A stretch of 8,336 bases of DNA, from contig CALGTT010000037.1 in assembly GCA_937901485.1 (NCBI GenBank), positions 1-8,336 of the forward strand. Reading direction: 5' to 3'. This DNA comes from an uncultured Ruminococcus sp. Its GTDB lineage: Bacteria > Bacillota > Clostridia > Oscillospirales > Ruminococcaceae. Below the pieces are notes generated by a model that saw nothing but the letters and a program-made list of their open reading frames with translations, was not told the origin of the DNA and did not search any database. Below, in pieces: positions 6,323-8,336 of the stretch; positions within the stretch are counted from its first letter, which is position 1; each line of letters starts with the position of its first letter. Position numbers and translations under genes: made by a program.

Positions 6323-6357
6323 CTTAACTCGAATAGACTTTTGTTTATCGAATTAAG
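6323..6357. promoter_or_regulatory. Imperfect palindrome in front of the MBL-fold gene, possible operator
   Basis: CTTAACTCGA (6323-6332) faces TCGAATTAAG (6348-6357): ten positions with one mismatch, 15 bases apart. It lies 34 bases upstream of the GTG start. A weak promoter (TTGTTT 6341-6346, 16-base gap, TATAGG 6363-6368) would overlap its right half, so a regulator bound here could block transcription. Both the promoter and the operator reading are tentative. Confidence 0.35.
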
Positions 6358-6391
6358 TGGAGTATAGGAATTTGACAAAGGGAGCATCTCT

Positions 6392-6982
6392 GTGATTACA
6401 AAGTTGAAATATGGAAACACGAATACATTCTTTGTTCGTGGAACAGTTGGAAATTTACTGATTGATACCGATTATGCAGGAACATTACCGGCATTTTATA
6501 GAGCAATTAAAGAACACGACATTAAGATTCGTGATATAGATTATGTTCTGGCAACGCATTATCATCCGGACCACATTGGGTTAGTAAGTGAATTCATAAA
6601 ACAAGATGTAAAACTGCTGATTCTGAATACACAAGAGCCATATGTCCACTTTTCAGATGAAATTTTCAGCAGAGATAAGCAGTTGAATTATGAACCTATC
6701 ACTACTGAAAACACAACCGTAATCAGTTGTGAGGAAAGCAGAAACTTCCTCAAAAGCATGGGGATTAACGGTGAGATCGTAGCTACAACAAGCCATAGCA
6801 AAGATAGCATATCTTTGATTTTGGACAGCGGCGAGTGCTTTGTAGGTGATTTGGAACCTATGGAATATCTTGGTGGTTATGAGAAAAATGAAAAACTAAA
6901 AAGTGATTGGGAAATTATTATGCGATATGCTCCTAAAGTCATTTACTATGCTCATGCAAATGAAAAATATTGTGCAGGATAA
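6392..6982 (+). CDS. Metallo-beta-lactamase-fold hydrolase, substrate unknown
   Basis: A 196-residue cytoplasmic protein of the metallo-beta-lactamase superfamily. The metal-binding motif is THYHPDHIG, giving H56, H58, D60 and H61. Further likely metal ligands are H135 (TSHSKDS), D153 (GDLEP) and H188 (YYAHA), so both metal sites look complete and the enzyme should be active. The N-terminal NTNTFFVRG and NLLIDTDYAG strands are typical of the fold. Superfamily members hydrolyse thioesters, phosphodiesters and lactones; nothing here fixes the substrate. GTG 6392 is the start because AAAGGGAG lies 7 bases upstream and no ATG is near. The gene is much richer in A and T, with codons such as AAA, TTA and ATA, than the hydrogenase and rubrerythrin genes beside it. 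It has its own leader and terminator, so it is probably a single-gene unit and may have been acquired. Confidence 0.88.
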   Translation: MITKLKYGNTNTFFVRGTVGNLLIDTDYAGTLPAFYRAIKEHDIKIRDIDYVLATHYHPDHIGLVSEFIKQDVKLLILNTQEPYVHFSDEIFSRDKQLNYEPITTENTTVISCEESRNFLKSMGINGEIVATTSHSKDSISLILDSGECFVGDLEPMEYLGGYEKNEKLKSDWEIIMRYAPKVIYYAHANEKYCAG

Positions 6983-7015
6983 ATTTCGGTTTAGGCGAAC
7001 TGAATATGATCACAT

Positions 7016-7049
7016 AGCCGTTTGTAACTAATGATTACGGACGGTTTTT
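7016..7049 (+). terminator. Rho-independent terminator of the MBL-fold gene
   Basis: CCGTTTGTAA (7018-7027) pairs along its full length with TTACGGACGG (7035-7044), using two G-U wobbles, around a 7-base loop, and is followed at once by TTTTTAT. The pairing can be extended by two outer pairs. It lies 35 bases after the stop codon at 6980-6982. This is the clearest intrinsic terminator in the window. Confidence 0.8.
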
Positions 7050-7078
7050 ATAGCTGAAAACAAGAGAGGAGTTGGTTG

Positions 7079-7192
7079 ATGATCCAAGAATTCGGCGTTT
7101 TACTGTATGTTATTTCAATTCGTTTTTATATCATAATATCGGATATGCTTCAATCCGATATGGTGATATTCATCAAAATACACAAAAAATGA
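7079..7192 (+). CDS. Possible 37-residue hydrophobic small protein
   Basis: ATG 7079 has AGGAG at 7067-7071, 7 bases upstream, and an open frame of 37 codons to TGA 7190. The peptide is hydrophobic in its first two thirds (GVLLYVISI then FYIIISDML) and ends in a basic tail (IKIHKK), so it could sit in the membrane. Against a real gene: it lies right after a terminator with no visible promoter of its own, and a long inverted repeat (7128-7169) falls inside it. I do not recognise it. It may be a decayed fragment or chance. Confidence 0.3.
   Translation: MIQEFGVLLYVISIRFYIIISDMLQSDMVIFIKIHKK
7128..7169. repeat. Long stem-loop in the intergenic region
   Basis: The sixteen bases 7128-7143 face 7154-7169 with 14 Watson-Crick pairs, one wobble and one mismatch, around a 10-base loop. 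The centre arms are ATATCGGA and TCCGATAT. It lies between the MBL terminator and the perR promoter. No T run follows in either direction, so it is not an obvious terminator. It could be an RNA structure, a binding site or the relic of a small mobile element. Confidence 0.55.
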
Positions 7193-7205
7193 TTCCGATT
7201 TTGTG
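7181..7205. repeat. Short inverted repeat CACAAAA / TTTTGTG
   Basis: CACAAAA (7181-7187) and TTTTGTG (7199-7205) form a perfect 7-base inverted repeat, 11 bases apart, about 50 bases upstream of the perR -35 box. In such AT-rich sequence it may be chance; a regulator site is possible. Confidence 0.25.
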
Positions 7206-7252
7206 CGGTCATACAAAGTGATTCTGCTCGAAGTGTTTTTCTCAAAAACTTA

Positions 7253-7281
7253 TTGACAAATGCAATTCTCTATGCTATAAT
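7253..7281 (+). promoter_or_regulatory. Full-consensus promoter of the perR-rubrerythrin operon
   Basis: TTGACA (7253-7258), a 17-base spacer and TATAAT (7276-7281), with TGC directly before the -10 box. All twelve core bases match consensus and the extended -10 is present, so unrepressed transcription should be very strong. The start point is expected near 7288, just before the operator palindrome. Confidence 0.9.
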
Positions 7282-7295
7282 AGAATCACAACAAT

Positions 7296-7314
7296 ATTAA
7301 GAATCATTCTTAAT
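7296..7314. promoter_or_regulatory. Perfect 9-1-9 palindrome, PerR/Fur-type operator
   Basis: ATTAAGAAT, a single C, then ATTCTTAAT: a perfect 19-base palindrome. Its inner 15 bases have the 7-1-7 geometry of PerR and Fur boxes (PerR consensus TTATAATNATTATAA). It begins 15 bases after the -10 box, over the start of the transcript, where a bound repressor would block initiation or early elongation. Autoregulation by the PerR-like protein encoded directly downstream is the simplest reading. Confidence 0.82.
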
Positions 7315-7340
7315 CTTAAAACAAAAAGGATGTGACAGGT

Positions 7341-7721
7341 TTGACGGAACAGCGACGGCTGATCACAGAGATCATCAAGACCACGGACAGCCACATGACA
7401 GCGGAGCAGATCTATATGCTTGCGAAGGAGCAGATGCCCTGTATCGCAATCGGTACAGTATATCGCAACCTTGGAGTCATGGAGCGTGACGGAGAGATTC
7501 TGCGCATCACGATCCCGAATGCACCTGACAGGTATGATCGCAACGTGGAATTTCATGAGCATATGCTCTGCCGCAGATGCGGAACACTGGAGGATATCTG
7601 GCTGGAGGGGCTTCTGGAGGTCATGAATGGCATGACGGAGACACAGATCGAGTCATATGAGCTTGCTTTGTACGGTGTCTGCCGGAATTGTCAAAAATCC
7701 GATGCTGCGGCGGAAGAATGA
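7341..7721 (+). CDS. perR: PerR-like peroxide-sensing repressor of the Fur family
   Basis: A 126-residue DNA-binding regulator. Residues 1-60 form the winged helix, with LTEQRRLI at the start and IAIGTVYRNL as recognition helix. The C-terminal half is the metal-binding dimerisation domain. A structural zinc site is formed by C77-x2-C80 (MLCRRCG) and C114-x2-C117 (GVCRNC). The regulatory metal site matches PerR: H18 (SHMTAEQIY), D66 (RYD), H72 and H74 (FHEH) and D85 (LEDI). By comparison with B. subtilis PerR these correspond to H37, D85, H91, H93 and D104; the Asp in RYD rather than Glu favours PerR over Fur. The start is uncertain: GTG 7332 is only one base from the AAAGGA site, whereas TTG 7341 is 10 bases from it and gives the usual family N-terminus, so I prefer TTG. 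It likely represses itself and rubrerythrin through the palindrome at 7296-7314. Confidence 0.88.
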   Translation: MTEQRRLITEIIKTTDSHMTAEQIYMLAKEQMPCIAIGTVYRNLGVMERDGEILRITIPNAPDRYDRNVEFHEHMLCRRCGTLEDIWLEGLLEVMNGMTETQIESYELALYGVCRNCQKSDAAAEE

Positions 7722-7754
7722 TCCGCAGTAAAAATGAAAAAGGAGAAAATGATT

Positions 7755-8306
7755 ATGAAAAAGTATGTATGTCCTGTATGCGGTTATGTTCACGAGGGTA
7801 ACGAGCCTCCGGAGGCATGTCCTCAGTGCAAGGTTCCGGGTTCCAAGTTCATTGAGAAGGCAGCTGATGAAGCTCTGGTATTTGCATGTGAGCATGAGGT
7901 TGGTGTAGCCAAGGCAGTGACTGACGAGGAGATCCTTGCAGGTCTGAGAGCAAACTTTGAGGGTGAGTGCACTGAGGTCGGCATGTATCTGGCAATGTCC
8001 AGAGTAGCACATCGCGAGGGTTATCCGGAGATCGGTCTGTACTGGGAGAAGGCAGCACTTGAGGAAGCAGAGCACGCAGCAAAGTTTGCAGAGCTGCTCG
8101 GCGAGGTTGTATCCTCCTCCACAAAGGAAAACCTCGAAAAGAGAGTTGCCGCAGAGCATGGCGCAACACAGGGCAAGCTTGATCTGGCAAAGCGTGCAAA
8201 GGAGCTGAATCTTGATGCGATCCATGACACTGTACATGAGATGGCAAAGGACGAAGCAAGACACGGCAAGGCTTTCGAGGGTCTGCTGAAGAGATATTTC
8301 GGGTAA
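7755..8306 (+). CDS. rbr: Reverse rubrerythrin (rubredoxin domain first), peroxide/oxygen reductase
   Basis: A 183-residue cytoplasmic non-haem iron protein that reduces H2O2, and in clostridia also O2, with electrons from NADH through an oxidoreductase. Residues 1-33 are a rubredoxin domain with Fe(Cys)4 ligands C6, C9, C22 and C25 (YVCPVCGY, EACPQC). Residues about 50-180 are a ferritin-like diiron four-helix domain with likely ligands E71, E104, H107 (EEAEH), E134 (AAEHG), E167 and H170 (DEARH). The order rubredoxin then diiron is the reverse of classical rubrerythrin and matches the PerR-controlled revRbr of Clostridium acetobutylicum. ATG 7755 is chosen because AAAAAGGAG ends 9 bases upstream; ATG 7749 is too close to that site and ATG 7734 precedes it. 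It lies 33 bases after the perR stop with no promoter between, so the two are probably co-transcribed. Its codon use resembles the hydrogenase genes, suggesting high expression. Confidence 0.95.
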   Translation: MKKYVCPVCGYVHEGNEPPEACPQCKVPGSKFIEKAADEALVFACEHEVGVAKAVTDEEILAGLRANFEGECTEVGMYLAMSRVAHREGYPEIGLYWEKAALEEAEHAAKFAELLGEVVSSSTKENLEKRVAAEHGATQGKLDLAKRAKELNLDAIHDTVHEMAKDEARHGKAFEGLLKRYFG

Positions 8307-8336
8307 TTCCCATGACAGAAAATCCCGTTTCACTGC

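Noticed and set aside
8312..8336. ATG at 8312 as the start of another gene
   Set aside because: Only eight codons are visible before the window ends and there is no ribosome-binding site upstream, so it cannot be supported.

Overview
The window looks like chromosomal DNA of an anaerobic, H2-metabolising member of the Clostridia, probably Oscillospiraceae / Ruminococcus-like. The grounds are a trimeric FeFe-hydrogenase of the NAD/ferredoxin-linked type, a reverse-order rubrerythrin behind a PerR-like regulator, strong AGGAGG ribosome-binding sites, and consensus sigma-A-like promoters with extended -10 elements. The genus is an inference from gene content and style, not from a search.

Layout. 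Positions 1-1436 hold a minus-strand operon. It reads, in transcription order, a four-cysteine protein with a long KPAEE-repeat tail (879-1436), a dCMP deaminase (337-816), and the first 108 codons of the tRNA m7G46 methyltransferase TrmB (1-326, running off the window). A strong promoter at 1515-1543 drives it. Positions 1437-2007 are a divergent, AT-rich intergenic region with a second promoter (1889-1917) facing right. Positions 2008-6212 are hydC-hydB-hydA, closed by a long hairpin at 6214-6267. Positions 6260-6391 carry two further inverted repeats ahead of an AT-rich GTG-start metallo-beta-lactamase-fold gene (6392-6982), which has its own good terminator (7016-7049). Positions 7050-7252 hold only a possible 37-codon ORF and a long stem-loop. 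Positions 7253-8306 are a perR-like regulator with a textbook promoter and a perfect 9-1-9 palindromic operator, then a reverse rubrerythrin.

How the genes work together. HydC (NuoE-like), HydB (NuoF-like, flavin site) and HydA (H-cluster subunit) contain all cofactor motifs of an electron-bifurcating/confurcating hydrogenase that couples NADH and reduced ferredoxin to H2. Such H-clusters are destroyed by oxygen. The neighbouring PerR-like/reverse-rubrerythrin unit is a peroxide- and oxygen-detoxifying module, so the right half of the window pairs redox disposal with its protection. The minus-strand operon is unrelated housekeeping (pyrimidine deoxynucleotide supply and tRNA modification).

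The most noteworthy points are a Cys-to-Ser change in the HydA L1 motif (TSCSPGW) at what appears to be an H-cluster ligand position, the perfect operator of the perR-like gene, the foreign-looking MBL gene bracketed by hairpins, the hexapeptide-repeat protein, and one shared 9-mer promoter core used three times. I see no wholly new multi-gene system, no CRISPR array, no tRNA or rRNA gene and no insertion sequence.
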